Source: Neobacillus kokaensis (GTDB lineage: Bacteria > Bacillota > Bacilli > Bacillales > Cytobacillaceae). Taken from it: 64,000 nucleotides of DNA. Position numbers and translations under genes: made by a program. This document shows, piece after piece, positions 44,955-55,220 of this stretch. The stretch's first letter is position 1, and every line of letters begins with the position of its first letter. The stretch covers positions 49,733-113,732 of the forward strand of contig NZ_BNDS01000017.1 of the NCBI RefSeq assembly GCF_014656545.1, in the 5' to 3' direction. The notes beneath the pieces are model-generated. The model searched no databases. It saw nothing but the letters and a program-made list of their open reading frames with translations, and had not been told where the DNA came from.

Positions 44955-46684
44955 CTGCTATCCTCCTTTTCTTTAACTGGCAAGATTAAAATCACCTCAG
45001 TTCCTCTTACCGAATCACTTTCTATTCGACAGCTTGCTTCCTCCCCATACTGATATTCAATCATCCGTAAAACATATTGCATTCCGATACCGAGTCCAGC
45101 ATTTTTTTGTTCCCTTTTGGCATCGTTTAACAATTGACGGATAGACTCGTCTTCAATTCTACCGCCGCTGTCAATAACTTTAATGATGATATGAGCCTCA
45201 TCTTGCCTTCTAATATCCACTTTAATGATTCCCTCATGACCAATGCCATGGTATAAAGCATTCTCAACGATCGGCTGTAAGATAAACCGAGGAATAGGTG
45301 TCTCTAACGTACTGTCATCTACGTGAATACTTATATTAAATTTGATGTTATAGCGGATTCCTTGAAGTTCCATATAGTCATTAAGCGCTTCCAACTCTTC
45401 CTTAATGGTTGCTGTCTCGCCTCTTCTTAAATTGTAATGAATAAGTCTGCCAAATTGTGAAAGAAGCCTGTCCATTTCCTCTTGACCAGTTAAACGAGCC
45501 TTCCACCTGAAAGTATCTAACGTATTATGAATAAAATGGGGATTTATTTGAAGCAGCAGCTTTTCTACTTCTAATCTTGTTTTCTTTTTTTCACTTTCAC
45601 GGATATCATTCAATAGATTTCCAATTTTTGTTTTCATTTGGTTGAATTGATGTATTAATGTATCAAACTCAATAAGTCCTGTCAGCTTAATTTCAAAGTT
45701 TTTCTCATTATTCATTGTAAGGATTGCTCTTCTAATTCTATTTAGCGGCCGGTATACTGTCCGCCAAATCCACCACACAAACAACAAACTTATACATAGG
45801 GAGGCAATGGCAAACAAGATAAACTTAATAAACCAGCTCCTTGATTCTTTCTCATAAATTTTCTTTCCAATTAATGCGACGATCTCCCATCCTTGATTAC
45901 TCCGTTCGGAAAAGGCATATTGATGAGAGTCTTGTTTTCTACTGTCTTTATAAGAAGAACCAATCGGAAAATACCTTTGATTTTCACTGTATGTGATGAT
46001 ACCTTGTTTATTAACTATGAGATAATCAATATTTTTTCCGTACTGCGAGTTTTGAAATATCTCACTTAAAAACTCGTTATTTGTCTCAATATAAATATAA
46101 ATGTTATCTAAATGGGGAAATTTAACCTTCCGTGATATTGAAAGAACATAATTATTAAAAATACGACTTTCTGTTTGATGAGGACCATAGATCGTTATTT
46201 CCTTTTCTTTTACCAGAACCGGAAGCTGGCTTAATGAAAAATGATCCCGTACTGGATAATTTTGAAACATATAACTTTTTTTATCTATGTTGTAATACAA
46301 CATTAAAGAAATGTTTGGGTTGCTCGATCCAATAAATCCCACTTTTTCTTTTATGCTTCTTTCAGCAACTACTTTTTCGACACTATTATTTGTCAAATAA
46401 GTATAGAGATCATTACCAACCCCCCCGCCGAAGGCCAGCTGCTGCGAGACGTGGTTTAAATTTTCTAAGTTCCCTTCTAATGTAATCTTTATCTTTTGCA
46501 AGTCATTTTGGATTCCGCTGCGCATCTTATGGTCTTGAAGGGTGCTTATTGAATCATAAGAGATAAACCCTATTAAAAAGATAGGTATAAAGGAACTTAG
46601 TAACAAAATAACAATTAGTCTATTTTTAAGTGAATGAAACCATCCATATTTTTGTTTCGAAGACGTATCAATCAATACCATCAT
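44951..46684 (-). CDS. YesM-family sensor histidine kinase
   Basis: 577 residues: a membrane helix near residues 22-44, a large extracellular sensor (45-285), a second helix (about 287-310), HAMP, then the His_kinase domain with phosphorylated His in LLLQINPHFIHNTLDTFRWKAR and an ATPase domain (QPIVENALYHGIG, DSGG, NAGLGIGMQYVLRMI). It is typical of sugar-responsive YesMN pairs. AAGGA lies close before two adjacent ATGs; the second or a TTG (L4) could be the true start. Confidence 0.93.
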   Translation of the reverse strand: MMVLIDTSSKQKYGWFHSLKNRLIVILLLSSFIPIFLIGFISYDSISTLQDHKMRSGIQNDLQKIKITLEGNLENLNHVSQQLAFGGGVGNDLYTYLTNNSVEKVVAERSIKEKVGFIGSSNPNISLMLYYNIDKKSYMFQNYPVRDHFSLSQLPVLVKEKEITIYGPHQTESRIFNNYVLSISRKVKFPHLDNIYIYIETNNEFLSEIFQNSQYGKNIDYLIVNKQGIITYSENQRYFPIGSSYKDSRKQDSHQYAFSERSNQGWEIVALIGKKIYEKESRSWFIKFILFAIASLCISLLFVWWIWRTVYRPLNRIRRAILTMNNEKNFEIKLTGLIEFDTLIHQFNQMKTKIGNLLNDIRESEKKKTRLEVEKLLLQINPHFIHNTLDTFRWKARLTGQEEMDRLLSQFGRLIHYNLRRGETATIKEELEALNDYMELQGIRYNIKFNISIHVDDSTLETPIPRFILQPIVENALYHGIGHEGIIKVDIRRQDEAHIIIKVIDSGGRIEDESIRQLLNDAKREQKNAGLGIGMQYVLRMIEYQYGEEASCRIESDSVRGTEVILILPVKEKEDSR

Positions 46685-46860
46685 TCCTTGTGAAAAATAA
46701 CCGCTTCCGTCAAATTAAAATTATTTCTCAATTAATTTTTACTATTTTTAATTTTAACTCTAGTATATATTTTGATACCTAACTGTCAACTTGTATATTA
46801 ATTTAGAAGGAACCGAAATTTATACCTGACAAATGGCTCCCCATGTTTTCGGCTATAAAA

Positions 46861-46911
46861 AAAAAGCAGTCCATTTTATTGTCAGCTCTCAATAAAATGG
46901 ACTGCTTTTTT
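46861..46911. terminator. Strong bidirectional terminator
   Basis: Perfect 21-bp stem AAAAAGCAGTCCATTTTATT-G (46861-46881) with its complement (46890-46910), loop 8 nt, A and T runs on both sides. Confidence 0.9.
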
Positions 46912-46913
46912 AG

Positions 46914-47045
46914 TTATTCCATGTTTTCCTCTGCTTGCTCCGGAAAACAATCGGAGATCTGGCTGAACAAATAAGTTAAATAAGAATTGAGTTCAAAACG
47001 ATCTTCCTTTAAAAAAAGGTTAAACAATGTTATCCGGTCCTCCAC
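46914..47045 (-). CDS. Predicted 43-residue protein of unknown function
   Basis: GTG at 47045 with AAAGGAG about nine bases upstream; product MEDRITLFNLFLKEDRFELN... ending EENME, acidic, helical and soluble. The stop is directly followed by a perfect terminator, which supports a real transcript. A longer in-frame start (47096) lacks an RBS. A perfect cre site lies 175 bp upstream. I recognise no family. Confidence 0.55.
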   Translation of the reverse strand: MEDRITLFNLFLKEDRFELNSYLTYLFSQISDCFPEQAEENME

Positions 47046-47397
47046 GTCCCTTCTCCTTTCCTTAGCTGTTATTTTATAAACGCACCGTATGTCCAAAGTG
47101 AATAATTGATATTTTACAGTTAAAATGTATTCTGCTTAGCTCCTGCATCCAGTATTGGCCCCGCCCTACGCTCAATACCATGATGGCCACACGCGCCATC
47201 CACCTAACTACATTATAATTGAAAACGGTTACAATTTCAAAAAATATTATATTTCAAATTTTGACAAATGTTTACATCACGGCTCATCCTTTCCATACTT
47301 TTTGAAAAAACCATGCCTCTCCTAGAAACTATGGTTAAAATCTTTAATACTATTATGTAACCAAACTGAGAATTTTATACATTGCTATTCTAGAAAA
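47046..47397. other. Intergenic region with CcpA cre site
   Basis: No gene is seen. TGAAAACGGTTACA at 47220-47233 is a full cre match. Confidence 0.5.
47220..47233. promoter_or_regulatory. CcpA cre site
   Basis: TGAAAACGGTTACA matches the cre consensus at all conserved positions. The only downstream gene on the minus strand is the 43-residue ORF, followed by a terminator, so it should not reach the YesMN genes. Confidence 0.6.
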
Positions 47398-47464
47398 AAC
47401 GGGACGGCTCTTCTGTTTCATTTATGCTCTCTAAAAGCACGAATGAAACAGGAGAACCGTCCCC
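47398..47464. terminator. Long GGGACGG hairpin after padR gene
   Basis: GGGACGGCTCTTCTGTTTCA (from 47401) pairs with TGAAACAGGAGAACCGTCCC (ending 47463), extended by ATGCT/AGCA inside. It is the longest stem of the dispersed hairpin family and lies six bases from the PadR stop codon. Confidence 0.8.
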
Positions 47465-47469
47465 CTGTT

Positions 47470-48084
47470 TTAAATCAAGGCAATCCATGGTAAACCATCG
47501 AGCAGGAGATTGAATCTCCCTGTAAATGCTAAGCAGAATACAGTAAAGTTTACTTTTTTGTTTTTTAACAGGCCGAGGACCCATTGGCACCAGTCCTTTT
47601 CTTCTTTGGCCAGCCTAAATTTTCTGCTGAATAATAGGTATCGCCCAAAATCCTTTGAAGTCGTCTCAAGTTCTTCCATTTGTTCCATTTCTGTTATCTT
47701 ATCTGATAGAGAAGCGATAGATTCATCTAATTTTGCAATCCGATCATGGACTAATTTTGCAGAGTTTTCCTCCCCTAACAACCAGGAAGAATATACCTTA
47801 ATTAGAAATTCGTCTCGATGGATCTGTTCAGAAGGCGATTTAGCGATCCACTTTTTTAAAGCTTCTGTTCCCTTTTCTGTAATCGAATATATTTTTTTAT
47901 TAGGTCTCCCTACTTGTTCAACAATCTCATGGACTAGAAACCCCTTCTCCTCCATCTTCGTTAACATCGGATAAATCTGACTGTGCTTGGCCGGCCATAC
48001 ATTCTCTAGATATTTTCCTAATTCATATCCCGAATAAGACTTCCTGCCAAGCGCGCTAAGTATTGCATATCCAAGAGTATTCAT
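47470..48084 (-). CDS. PadR-family transcriptional regulator
   Basis: 204 residues from ATG 48084 (MNTLGYAILSALGRKSYSGYELGKYL; GGGGTG upstream). The N-terminal winged helix includes HSQIYPMLTKMEEKGFLVHE and RPNKKIYSITEKGTEALKKW, and a C-terminal coiled-coil dimerisation region (LDESIASLSDKITEMEQMEE) follows. The last 25 or so residues are hydrophobic and unusual for the family. It is separated from the urease cluster by 80 bp and may be unrelated to it. The ligand and target are unknown. Confidence 0.88.
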   Translation of the reverse strand: MNTLGYAILSALGRKSYSGYELGKYLENVWPAKHSQIYPMLTKMEEKGFLVHEIVEQVGRPNKKIYSITEKGTEALKKWIAKSPSEQIHRDEFLIKVYSSWLLGEENSAKLVHDRIAKLDESIASLSDKITEMEQMEELETTSKDFGRYLLFSRKFRLAKEEKDWCQWVLGLLKNKKVNFTVFCLAFTGRFNLLLDGLPWIALI

Positions 48085-48165
48085 AGCAATCACCCCAATC
48101 TAGTAAACCGTAGCATCGCTAGAAATACACAAGTCCACGTGTCACGGCGCTATAAATATAGTATT

Positions 48166-48879
48166 CTATATCCAAAGGTGAAATAAACCTTCATTAACAC
48201 CTATATTATACATATAGTATACACCAAAAATAGTGCTTATGACACCGGTAATTATACCTAACGACCCGCTGATGCTCCTCCGCTTCTTGCTTAATACAAA
48301 CGGAATTCCAATAATAGTAGTAAAGAAAAGCATCCCAATAACCGTTCCTGTACCAAAGACAATGATATAAATAGCTGCCTCTCCAATACTTTTAACTGTA
48401 CTCATGGTTAATAAAACCATTGCACCGCTTCCTGCCAGACCATGAACTAAACCGATGAGTGTTGATCCTAAATATGTTGTCCTTTTATGTTTATGCGGGT
48501 GACCGTGTTCGCCGCTGCTTGTATGAGAATGGACATGTTTATGCTCATCGCCGTCATGTTTATGGGTGTGGATATGGATATTTTTAAAAGAAATCATCGT
48601 TTTAATTCCAAGATAAACAAGCATGATTCCTACTAAAAACTCTAAAGACATTGCCCACTTCTCCGGTATTTCGCCCTTCATTAGAATAACAATCACACCG
48701 ACGATAAATAATGTTACAGTGTGGCCAATCCCCCAGAATACACCGGCTAATGAAGCCTGCCATAACTTTTTGCTCTGGCTGGCAATTGTTGATACAGCAA
48801 TCACATGATCTGGTTCAATGGCATGCTTGATTCCCAAAACCAAGCCCAATACCAGAACAGATAATAATGTAGCATCCAT
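48166..48879 (-). CDS. ureH: UreH-type nickel/cobalt permease (NicO superfamily)
   Basis: 237 residues, six membrane helices, with the metal-binding HAIEPDH motif in helix 1 and a long His-rich cytoplasmic loop (HIHTHKHDGDEHKHVHSHTS). It imports nickel for the urease active site, as UreH does in thermophilic Bacillus urease clusters. RBS GAGGAG precedes the ATG. It is the last gene of the urease run, but a terminator hairpin lies between ureD and ureH, suggesting partial read-through or its own promoter. Confidence 0.9.
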   Translation of the reverse strand: MDATLLSVLVLGLVLGIKHAIEPDHVIAVSTIASQSKKLWQASLAGVFWGIGHTVTLFIVGVIVILMKGEIPEKWAMSLEFLVGIMLVYLGIKTMISFKNIHIHTHKHDGDEHKHVHSHTSSGEHGHPHKHKRTTYLGSTLIGLVHGLAGSGAMVLLTMSTVKSIGEAAIYIIVFGTGTVIGMLFFTTIIGIPFVLSKKRRSISGSLGIITGVISTIFGVYYMYNIGVNEGLFHLWI

Positions 48880-48911
48880 TAAGTTTTTCTCCTCTACTCT
48901 TCTTTTCTAAT

Positions 48912-48943
48912 GAAAACCCAGCAACCATAAACAATTGCTGGGG
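48912..48943 (-). terminator. Terminator between ureD and ureH
   Basis: Stem CCCAGCAA (48917-48924) with TTGCTGGG (48935-48942), followed on the minus strand by TTTTC. Confidence 0.7.
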
Positions 48944-48951
48944 TATGAACA

Positions 48952-49776
48952 TTAATATTTTCTTAAAAAACAAGGCTTCTTACTAAACCATTCTTGACTT
49001 AGAATAGAATGTAACTCAGAAAATATTTTTTCGATTGCTTGTGTTGCATTAGCTAATACCCGAACAGTAAATCCTGAAACGGGCAGCTGCGATATTCCTA
49101 TTTTACATTCATTTAAGTGATTAGGCAAAGCCTGATATAATCGATCGATAAGTTCATGACTCACCTTTTCATCAATCACGATCATTGATCCTAAATGAGA
49201 ATAGCCCTCCATTAAGCCTAGACCGTCCATGTTTTGCGAGGCTGGATTTAATTTAATATGATCATAGACAATCAGTTCATCATCCATATAAATTTCGTTG
49301 ATGAGCTGAAGTGTATCATAGCTAAATCGTTCCCCTTCAGGAGACCATCCCGGGGTGATAATATCAGAGTATAGGAGAGAACATCCTTTTTCCATATATA
49401 TCACATTTTTTTGTTTATAACGTGCGTTTTGATAACCGATAAGCGGATCGGGAATATATTCTAAATAGCTGCCTTCCTTTAAATGAAATTCAGCTTCTTG
49501 GTAGGCATGTGACTGAGGCGTCTTATATATTTTCGTTGCCGATTGGGTGGTTAAGGTTAGTTTAGCCTGCTTCTCTAATGAAATCTTCATTTGATAGCGG
49601 TCCCCGTCTAAATAGCCCCCCCCCGGGTTTAGGATATAATAACAGGCCTGCCCTGAGTCATCATGATAGACGGGGCGCATAACTTTAAACGCCCCTTGGA
49701 AATACACATCATTGGCAACGGTCTTCCCGTTTCTAGCTTCGGTACCTAAGCGTAAAATACCTGTCCAATCGCCCAT
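48952..49776 (-). CDS. ureD: Urease accessory protein UreD
   Basis: 274 residues from ATG 49776 (MGDWTGILRLGTEARNGKT), one base after the ureG stop; a TTG nine bases upstream overlaps ureG. UreD motifs are YFQGAFKVMRPVY, ILNPGGGYLDGDRYQM, LTTQSATKIYKT and YIPDPLIGYQNARY. UreD binds apo-urease and recruits UreF and UreG for nickel insertion. It is the last gene of ureABCEFGD, the same order as in other Bacillus. Confidence 0.95.
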   Translation of the reverse strand: MGDWTGILRLGTEARNGKTVANDVYFQGAFKVMRPVYHDDSGQACYYILNPGGGYLDGDRYQMKISLEKQAKLTLTTQSATKIYKTPQSHAYQEAEFHLKEGSYLEYIPDPLIGYQNARYKQKNVIYMEKGCSLLYSDIITPGWSPEGERFSYDTLQLINEIYMDDELIVYDHIKLNPASQNMDGLGLMEGYSHLGSMIVIDEKVSHELIDRLYQALPNHLNECKIGISQLPVSGFTVRVLANATQAIEKIFSELHSILSQEWFSKKPCFLRKY

Positions 49777-49777
49777 T

Positions 49778-50389
49778 TTATTCAAGCCCTTTTAATAACG
49801 CATTTTTCTTAATCCAGTCAATCACTTGATCAAGCCCCTGATTATCTTTTAAATTCGTAAAGACAAAAGGCTTGTTGCCGCGGAACACCTTCGTATCTGA
49901 TTCCATTACCTCAAGGCTCGCACCAACAAATGGAGCTAAATCTGTTTTGTTAATAATAAACAAGTCAGACTTAATCATTCCCTGTCCGCCCTTACGCGGA
50001 ATTTTCTCCCCTTGCGCTACATCAATTATATAAATGGAAAAATCAACAAGTTCCGGACTGAAGGTCGCTGCCAAGTTATCCCCGCCGCTTTCGACAAAAA
50101 TCAATTCCACATCCGGATGCTTTTCCTTTAATTCATTAATGGCAGCAAAGTTCATTGAAGCATCTTCACGAATTGCTGTATGCGGGCAGCCGCCAGTTTC
50201 AACACCAATAATGCGGTCCGCCGGAAGCACGCCATTTTTCATTAGGAATTTAGCATCCTCTTTTGTATAAATATCATTTGTTACAACTGCCATACTAATT
50301 TCATCTTGTAAATAGCGGGTTAATTTTTCAACTAACATCGTTTTACCTGCACCAACAGGTCCGCCGACACCGATTTTAATTGGTTCCAT
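49778..50389 (-). CDS. ureG: Urease accessory GTPase UreG
   Basis: 203 residues from ATG 50389 ([20 protein letters not shown]), preferred over a GTG at 50398 because AGAGGAA is well spaced. It carries the P-loop GGPVGAGKT, the nickel-binding Cys-Pro-His motif [13 protein letters not shown], and the NKTD guanine motif ([13 protein letters not shown]). GTP hydrolysis drives nickel transfer to UreC. It lies between ureF and ureD in the operon. Confidence 0.97.
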   Translation of the reverse strand: MEPIKIGVGGPVGAGKTMLVEKLTRYLQDEISMAVVTNDIYTKEDAKFLMKNGVLPADRIIGVETGGCPHTAIREDASMNFAAINELKEKHPDVELIFVESGGDNLAATFSPELVDFSIYIIDVAQGEKIPRKGGQGMIKSDLFIINKTDLAPFVGASLEVMESDTKVFRGNKPFVFTNLKDNQGLDQVIDWIKKNALLKGLE

Positions 50390-50410
50390 TGCTAACACTT
50401 CCTCTTTCTA

Positions 50411-51097
50411 TTAAGACATAAAGATACGTATATTCACTCGTTCATGCTTCATTTGCGATAATTCCAGCCCAGGTGAAACAATCCCGAAATCTTCTTCCTC
50501 TAATTGTTGAATCTTTTCTGTTGCTTTGATTAATGCACCTTGAAACGCCTGAATACTTTTCTGACCAGCTGTCTGCCCTAATGGAATCGCCCGCACGGCA
50601 TTTTGGACAAGACTTGAGACCGTAGAATACAAATAATATAAGGTGGTGGTTGATTTAGGAACACCTAGATGGTGGCCAACGATTGTAAAAACAATGACAG
50701 GATGACCGAAGGATTTCTTGGCCTTAATTCGTTCCCGATAGACTGACAGAACCGGAATATCATAGAGTGATTCTACGAGATTTAACATTCGGTCTCCCAT
50801 TCGCTGCGTTCCTTCTCTCGTTTCTCGCGGTAAATTTTGTACCGTGAGCATCCGGTCTAATTTCCACACCTTTTGCACATCTTCCTTCTCTAAGGCCTCG
50901 TAAACGAGGCGGGAAGCAAGCCCATCTGAATAGATGAGCTGCTCGTTAACATACGCATGAAGCCATTCAAGAAATGAGGCTTGATCATGAACTTTATCCT
51001 CTTGAATATAGCTCTCAAGCCCATACGAATGACTAAATGCCCCCGTCGGAAAATTCGAATCACATAGCTGAAATAATGATAGAATTTGATCAGTCAT
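50411..51097 (-). CDS. ureF: Urease accessory protein UreF
   Basis: 228 residues, all-helical. UreF signatures are [21 protein letters not shown] near the start and [11 protein letters not shown] in the C-terminal half. UreF links UreD-urease to UreG and gates nickel delivery. The start overlaps the ureE stop by 8 bp. Confidence 0.95.
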   Translation of the reverse strand: MTDQILSLFQLCDSNFPTGAFSHSYGLESYIQEDKVHDQASFLEWLHAYVNEQLIYSDGLASRLVYEALEKEDVQKVWKLDRMLTVQNLPRETREGTQRMGDRMLNLVESLYDIPVLSVYRERIKAKKSFGHPVIVFTIVGHHLGVPKSTTTLYYLYSTVSSLVQNAVRAIPLGQTAGQKSIQAFQGALIKATEKIQQLEEEDFGIVSPGLELSQMKHERVNIRIFMS

Positions 51098-51545
51098 GGC
51101 TATGCCCTATATGACGAAATGCTTGCTTTACTTTGCGATCCTCACGTTTGTAAGGGATCTGCAGGTTTTGTAGTAGTTCTTCCACAAGATAGTCGTATTG
51201 AACAAGCATCTCGTCTCCTTCAAATTGGGCTGGCAGGTGACGATTCCCTAATTGATGGGCAATCGTTCCCATTTCATTCAGGCTGCGCGGGCAAATAATC
51301 AATAAGTCATCTGAAATCACATCGATGATGATCATATTTTTATCATCCAAATATAAAACATCACCAGCAACAAGGTCACGCGGCTCTTTTAGACGAATGC
51401 CGATTTCTGTACCGTGATCTGTGGTGACACGCTGAATTCGTTTCACTAAATGAGCGCTTTCAAGGTAGACTTTTTCCTTATGACGCTTAGCCACCTCTTC
51501 TTTATCCATTTGTTCAATATTTGTTACGATTTTTTCAACTATCAA
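51090..51545 (-). CDS. ureE: Urease accessory metallochaperone UreE
   Basis: About 151 residues. The TTG at 51545 is preferred ([13 protein letters not shown]), since GAGGTG lies six bases before it; a GTG at 51554 is embedded in that site. UreE features are the peptide-binding N-domain ([21 protein letters not shown]) and the C-terminal metal domain ([13 protein letters not shown], with the conserved nickel-site His). The tail [12 protein letters not shown] adds metal-binding His. It hands nickel to UreG. Confidence 0.92.
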   Translation of the reverse strand: MIVEKIVTNIEQMDKEEVAKRHKEKVYLESAHLVKRIQRVTTDHGTEIGIRLKEPRDLVAGDVLYLDDKNMIIIDVISDDLLIICPRSLNEMGTIAHQLGNRHLPAQFEGDEMLVQYDYLVEELLQNLQIPYKREDRKVKQAFRHIGHSHD

Positions 51546-51556
51546 AACCTTCACCT

Positions 51557-53269
51557 CTAGAATAGGAAATATCGTTGTCCCATTGATACCCGATCAACTG
51601 GATCGCAGGTAATCAATTCCCCATTTACTCGTACTTCATATGTTTGTGGATCGACCGTAATTTCAGGTGTTTCCGAATTTAACTTCATATCTTTTTTCGT
51701 TAATTTCCGAATGCCGCGAACAGGAAGAATCATTTTTTGCAAGCCAAGCTTTTCATGGACCTTATCTTCAAAAGCAGCCTGCGAAATAAATGTTGCCGAT
51801 GTGCTGGCTAGTGCCTTGCCAAGCTGTCCATACATTGGACGATAAATAACCGGCTGCGGTGTTGGAATCGATGCGTTTGCATCACCCATTAAGCTCTCAA
51901 CCACAAAACCGCTTTTAATAACCATTTCTGGTTTCACAGCGAAGAAAGCAGGATCCCAAATTACTAAGTCGGCAATTTTGCCTACTTCAATCGATCCAAC
52001 ATATTCGGAAATACCATGAGTGATGGCAGGGTTAATGGTATATTTGGCTACATATCGCTTTGCACGATTATTATCGGCATGCTCCTTGTCTCCTTCTAGC
52101 AGCCCTCTTTGTTTTTTCATCTTGTCGGCTGTTTGCCAGGTGCGTAAGATCACTTCGCCAATTCGTCCCATTGCCTGGGCATCAGAGCTGACCATACTAA
52201 AAACACCCATATCCTGCAGAATATCTTCGGCAGCAATGGTTTCTTTACGAATCCGTGAATCCGCAAATGCAAGATCTTCCGGAATTGATGGGTTTAAGTG
52301 GTGACACACCATTAACATATCAAGGTGCTCATCTACTGTATTCACCGTATACGGTAAAGTTGGGTTCGTAGATGATGGCAGGACATTTATATAACCGGCA
52401 GATTTAATTAAGTCTGGAGCATGTCCTCCGCCAGCCCCTTCTGTGTGGTACATATGAATAACACGATCTTTTAGAGCGGCCATGGTATTTTCCATAAAGC
52501 CCGCTTCGTTTAGAGTATCTGCATGAAGGGCAACCTGTACGTCATATTTTTCAGCTACCTTTAGGGCATTATCAAGCGCCGATGGAGTTGCTCCCCAGTC
52601 TTCATGCACCTTCAGGCCGATAACACCCGCACGTACCTGCTCTGCCAGCGGCTCTTCTGTAGCAGCCTGGCCTTTACCAGTAAATCCAACATTGATTGGC
52701 ATTCCTTCTGCTGCTTCAAGCATCCGGTGAACATGCCATTCACCAGGGGTTACAGTAGTAGCCTTTGAACCTGCAGCAGGGCCTGTTCCGCCGCCAACAA
52801 GTGTGGTCAGCCCTGAAGCTAATGCTGTTCGGATTTGTTCCGGGTTAATAAAGTGAACGTGGGTATCAATACCGCCAGCAGTAACAATCATTCCTTCCCC
52901 GGCAATAACTTCTGTACCTGCGCCGATGATAATATCCACATTGTTCATGATTAATGGATTACCCGCTTTACCGATGCCGGCAATTTTTCCGTCACGGATG
53001 CCGATATCGGCCTTGTAAATGCCTGTGTAGTCTAGAATAACGGCATTCGTAATAACGACATCCGCAATTCCATCGCCCCGTGTGACAAGCGGGTGCTGCC
53101 CCATTCCGTCACGAATAACCTTTCCGCCGCCAAATACAACTTCATCCCCATACGTGGTGTAGTCTTTCTCAACCTGAATGATTAAGTCTGTGTCTGCTAA
53201 ACGAATCGAATCCCCTGTAGTCGGACCATACATTTGAGCATATTGATTTCTAGTCATTTTAAAACTCAT
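51557..53269 (-). CDS. ureC: Urease subunit alpha UreC
   Basis: 570 residues from ATG 53269, which overlaps the ureB stop as ATGA with AAAGGGGTG upstream. Active-site residues are in place: nickel His in DTHVHF, carbamylated Lys220 (GLKVHEDWG), [19 protein letters not shown], the flap Cys322-His323 (MVCHHLNP) and SSDAQAMGR. The residue numbers coincide with those of Sporosarcina pasteurii urease. It hydrolyses urea to ammonia and carbamate in the cytoplasm as (ABC)3 with UreA and UreB. It appears fully functional. Confidence 0.98.
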   Translation of the reverse strand: MSFKMTRNQYAQMYGPTTGDSIRLADTDLIIQVEKDYTTYGDEVVFGGGKVIRDGMGQHPLVTRGDGIADVVITNAVILDYTGIYKADIGIRDGKIAGIGKAGNPLIMNNVDIIIGAGTEVIAGEGMIVTAGGIDTHVHFINPEQIRTALASGLTTLVGGGTGPAAGSKATTVTPGEWHVHRMLEAAEGMPINVGFTGKGQAATEEPLAEQVRAGVIGLKVHEDWGATPSALDNALKVAEKYDVQVALHADTLNEAGFMENTMAALKDRVIHMYHTEGAGGGHAPDLIKSAGYINVLPSSTNPTLPYTVNTVDEHLDMLMVCHHLNPSIPEDLAFADSRIRKETIAAEDILQDMGVFSMVSSDAQAMGRIGEVILRTWQTADKMKKQRGLLEGDKEHADNNRAKRYVAKYTINPAITHGISEYVGSIEVGKIADLVIWDPAFFAVKPEMVIKSGFVVESLMGDANASIPTPQPVIYRPMYGQLGKALASTSATFISQAAFEDKVHEKLGLQKMILPVRGIRKLTKKDMKLNSETPEITVDPQTYEVRVNGELITCDPVDRVSMGQRYFLF

Positions 53270-53589
53270 TTGCTGCACCCCTTTTCCAAAGATCCATCCA
53301 CTTTATTGTTAAATCCGTAAACGCGGCGTTCCCCTGCGTAATCTATTAATTCAACTTCTTTCTCATCGCCAGGCTCAAAACGAACCGCTGCGCCTGCTGG
53401 AATGTTAAGCCGTTTGCCATACGCTTCCTCACGATTGAATTGAAGAGCTTCATTTACTTCGAAAAAATGAAAATGCGATCCTACCTGAACCGGACGGTCC
53501 CCAGTATTGATGACCGTAAGTTTAGATGTAGTTCGATCGGCATTAATGATAATATCTTCTTCTTTTAAAAATAATTGTCCCGGTATCAT
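53266..53589 (-). CDS. ureB: Urease subunit beta UreB
   Basis: 107 residues ([46 protein letters not shown]-type [15 protein letters not shown]). It is the standard small structural subunit; separate ureA and ureB are usual for Bacillus. RBS GGGAGG precedes the ATG. It ends in a 4-bp overlap with ureC. Confidence 0.97.
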   Translation of the reverse strand: MIPGQLFLKEEDIIINADRTTSKLTVINTGDRPVQVGSHFHFFEVNEALQFNREEAYGKRLNIPAGAAVRFEPGDEKEVELIDYAGERRVYGFNNKVDGSLEKGCSK

Positions 53590-53612
53590 GTTATTTTGCC
53601 TCCCATCACTTG

Positions 53613-53915
53613 TTATTTAATTGGACTATGTACAGTCACAAGTTTTGTTCCATCAGGAAAGGTTGCTTCAACTTGAATATCATGAATCATTTCTGGAACA
53701 CCCTCCATAACATCTTCACGTGATAAAATGGTTGTTCCATATTCCATCAATTGGGCAACGGTTTTGCCATCCCGTGCACCTTCTAATACTTCATAAGTGA
53801 TAAGGGCGACTGCTTCTGGGTAATTCAGCTTCAATCCTCTGTCTTTTCTCCGCTTGGCAAGATCTGCCGCAACGACAATCATGAGCTTGTCAATTTCGCG
53901 TGGTAATAGCTTCAT
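53613..53915 (-). CDS. ureA: Urease subunit gamma UreA
   Basis: 100 residues ([54 protein letters not shown]), full-length gamma subunit. AAGGAGG precedes the ATG. It is the first gene of ureABCEFGD. Upstream lies a leader hairpin and the divergent urea channel. Confidence 0.97.
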   Translation of the reverse strand: MKLLPREIDKLMIVVAADLAKRRKDRGLKLNYPEAVALITYEVLEGARDGKTVAQLMEYGTTILSREDVMEGVPEMIHDIQVEATFPDGTKLVTVHSPIK

Positions 53916-53951
53916 AGAAATGCCTCCTTATTTTTCAAATGTAAGATATGA

Positions 53952-53989
53952 AAAATAACCCTCTCGAATGATGTTAAAAGGGTTATTTT
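53952..53989. promoter_or_regulatory. Leader hairpin upstream of ureA
   Basis: AAAATAACCCT (53952-53962) pairs with AGGGTTATTTT (53979-53989), 11 bp. On the minus strand it would lie in the ureA leader, 37 bp before the start, with a TTTT tail like an intrinsic terminator. It may attenuate urease transcription or end an upstream transcript. No clear TnrA, CodY or GlnR box was recognised. Confidence 0.5.
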
Positions 53990-54211
53990 GTAAAAGGAAC
54001 CAATGAAGTTTGATATTCATTCATAAATGGCTGGATGAAAGGTGTTTTATGTTAATTATGAATAATTTGAATAAAAACCCGATTGATTCCCTATGGAGAA
54101 TACTATATCATCGTACTATACATATATCAAATTTTATATATATAAAAATATATGTATGTAAAAATATATGTAATTATCCGAGAATTGGAATCTGAAAGGA
54201 GCTTAAGATTT

Positions 54212-55153
54212 ATGGAAACAGACAAACCCGGTATTATGGATGGAAAGGTTGCTTCTTTTCTATCAGCGTCTCTTAAAGGAATCTCTCAAGTTATTTTGAT
54301 TGAAAATGTCATTACTGGATTGCTAATCCTTATTGCCATCATGATTTCTTCTGTTTACTTAGGGGTTATTGCTTTTTTATCGGCGGTCATCGGAACTTTA
54401 GTCGGAAAGTTTGGAGGAGCAAATGAGGAATCTATTAATCAAGGTTTGCTAGGTTATAATTCTGTCCTGACAGGAATGGCATTGGCACTATTTATAAATG
54501 GTTCCTATACGTGGATCATCGCTTTAGCTGGAGCTGCCGTGGCTGCCATTTTTACCGCAGCCATGATGCATTTTATGAAAAACACGGAAATACCTATATT
54601 GACATTTCCTTTTATTGTTCTGACATGGTTTATCCTGCTTGCTGCTTATAAGTTAAAAGCTCTTACATTAAGTTCTTCTTTAGTACCTCAAGATTTAACA
54701 CACTGGGAATTAAATATTACCGGGAAAGTCAATCTATTGGACGGTATTTTTCATGGGATTGGGCAAGTATTTTTCCTAGATAATACCATGTCTGGCATCC
54801 TTATATTTATTGCCGTATTTTGGGGTGGAAGGAAACTTGGTTTATACGCAGTTATCGGTAACGCAGCAGCCATCATCATTGCCTACGTATTAGGCGGGGA
54901 ACATGCTTTAATCGTGTTGGGGCTTTACGGGTACAACGCCATTTTAACAATCATCGCCGTATCAGCAGTGTTTAAAAATCAACACCATCGTTATGCGCTA
55001 CAATCCGGCATCATTGCAGCCTGCCTGACTGTTCCCATCACAGCAGGACTCAGCGCATGGCTCCTGCCATACGGCCTCCCAGCACTAACCATGCCATTCG
55101 TCTTAGCCACATGGCTCTTCTTAGGCGCTAGGAAAGTGATGCCGAACTTATAG
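54212..55153 (+). CDS. Urea transporter (UT/Yut family)
   Basis: 313 residues from ATG 54212 (METDKPGIMDGKVASFLSAS; AAAGGAG ten bases upstream; the longer frame has no RBS). It has ten or so membrane helices in two homologous halves: GISQVILIENVITGLLILIA / LGYNSVLTGMALALF and GIGQVFFLDNTMSGILIFIA / LYGYNAILTIIAVS. The paired Q-V-x-(L/F) and G-Y-N-(S/A) motifs are the urea-channel signatures. It is divergent from ureA, a logical partner for urea uptake. Confidence 0.92.
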   Translation: METDKPGIMDGKVASFLSASLKGISQVILIENVITGLLILIAIMISSVYLGVIAFLSAVIGTLVGKFGGANEESINQGLLGYNSVLTGMALALFINGSYTWIIALAGAAVAAIFTAAMMHFMKNTEIPILTFPFIVLTWFILLAAYKLKALTLSSSLVPQDLTHWELNITGKVNLLDGIFHGIGQVFFLDNTMSGILIFIAVFWGGRKLGLYAVIGNAAAIIIAYVLGGEHALIVLGLYGYNAILTIIAVSAVFKNQHHRYALQSGIIAACLTVPITAGLSAWLLPYGLPALTMPFVLATWLFLGARKVMPNL

Positions 55154-55220
55154 TGTGTTGTACTGATGAAACAAGTGGACGGTTTGAGACTTGTAAAGGA
55201 TTTTTCCTTATAGTGCGTTT

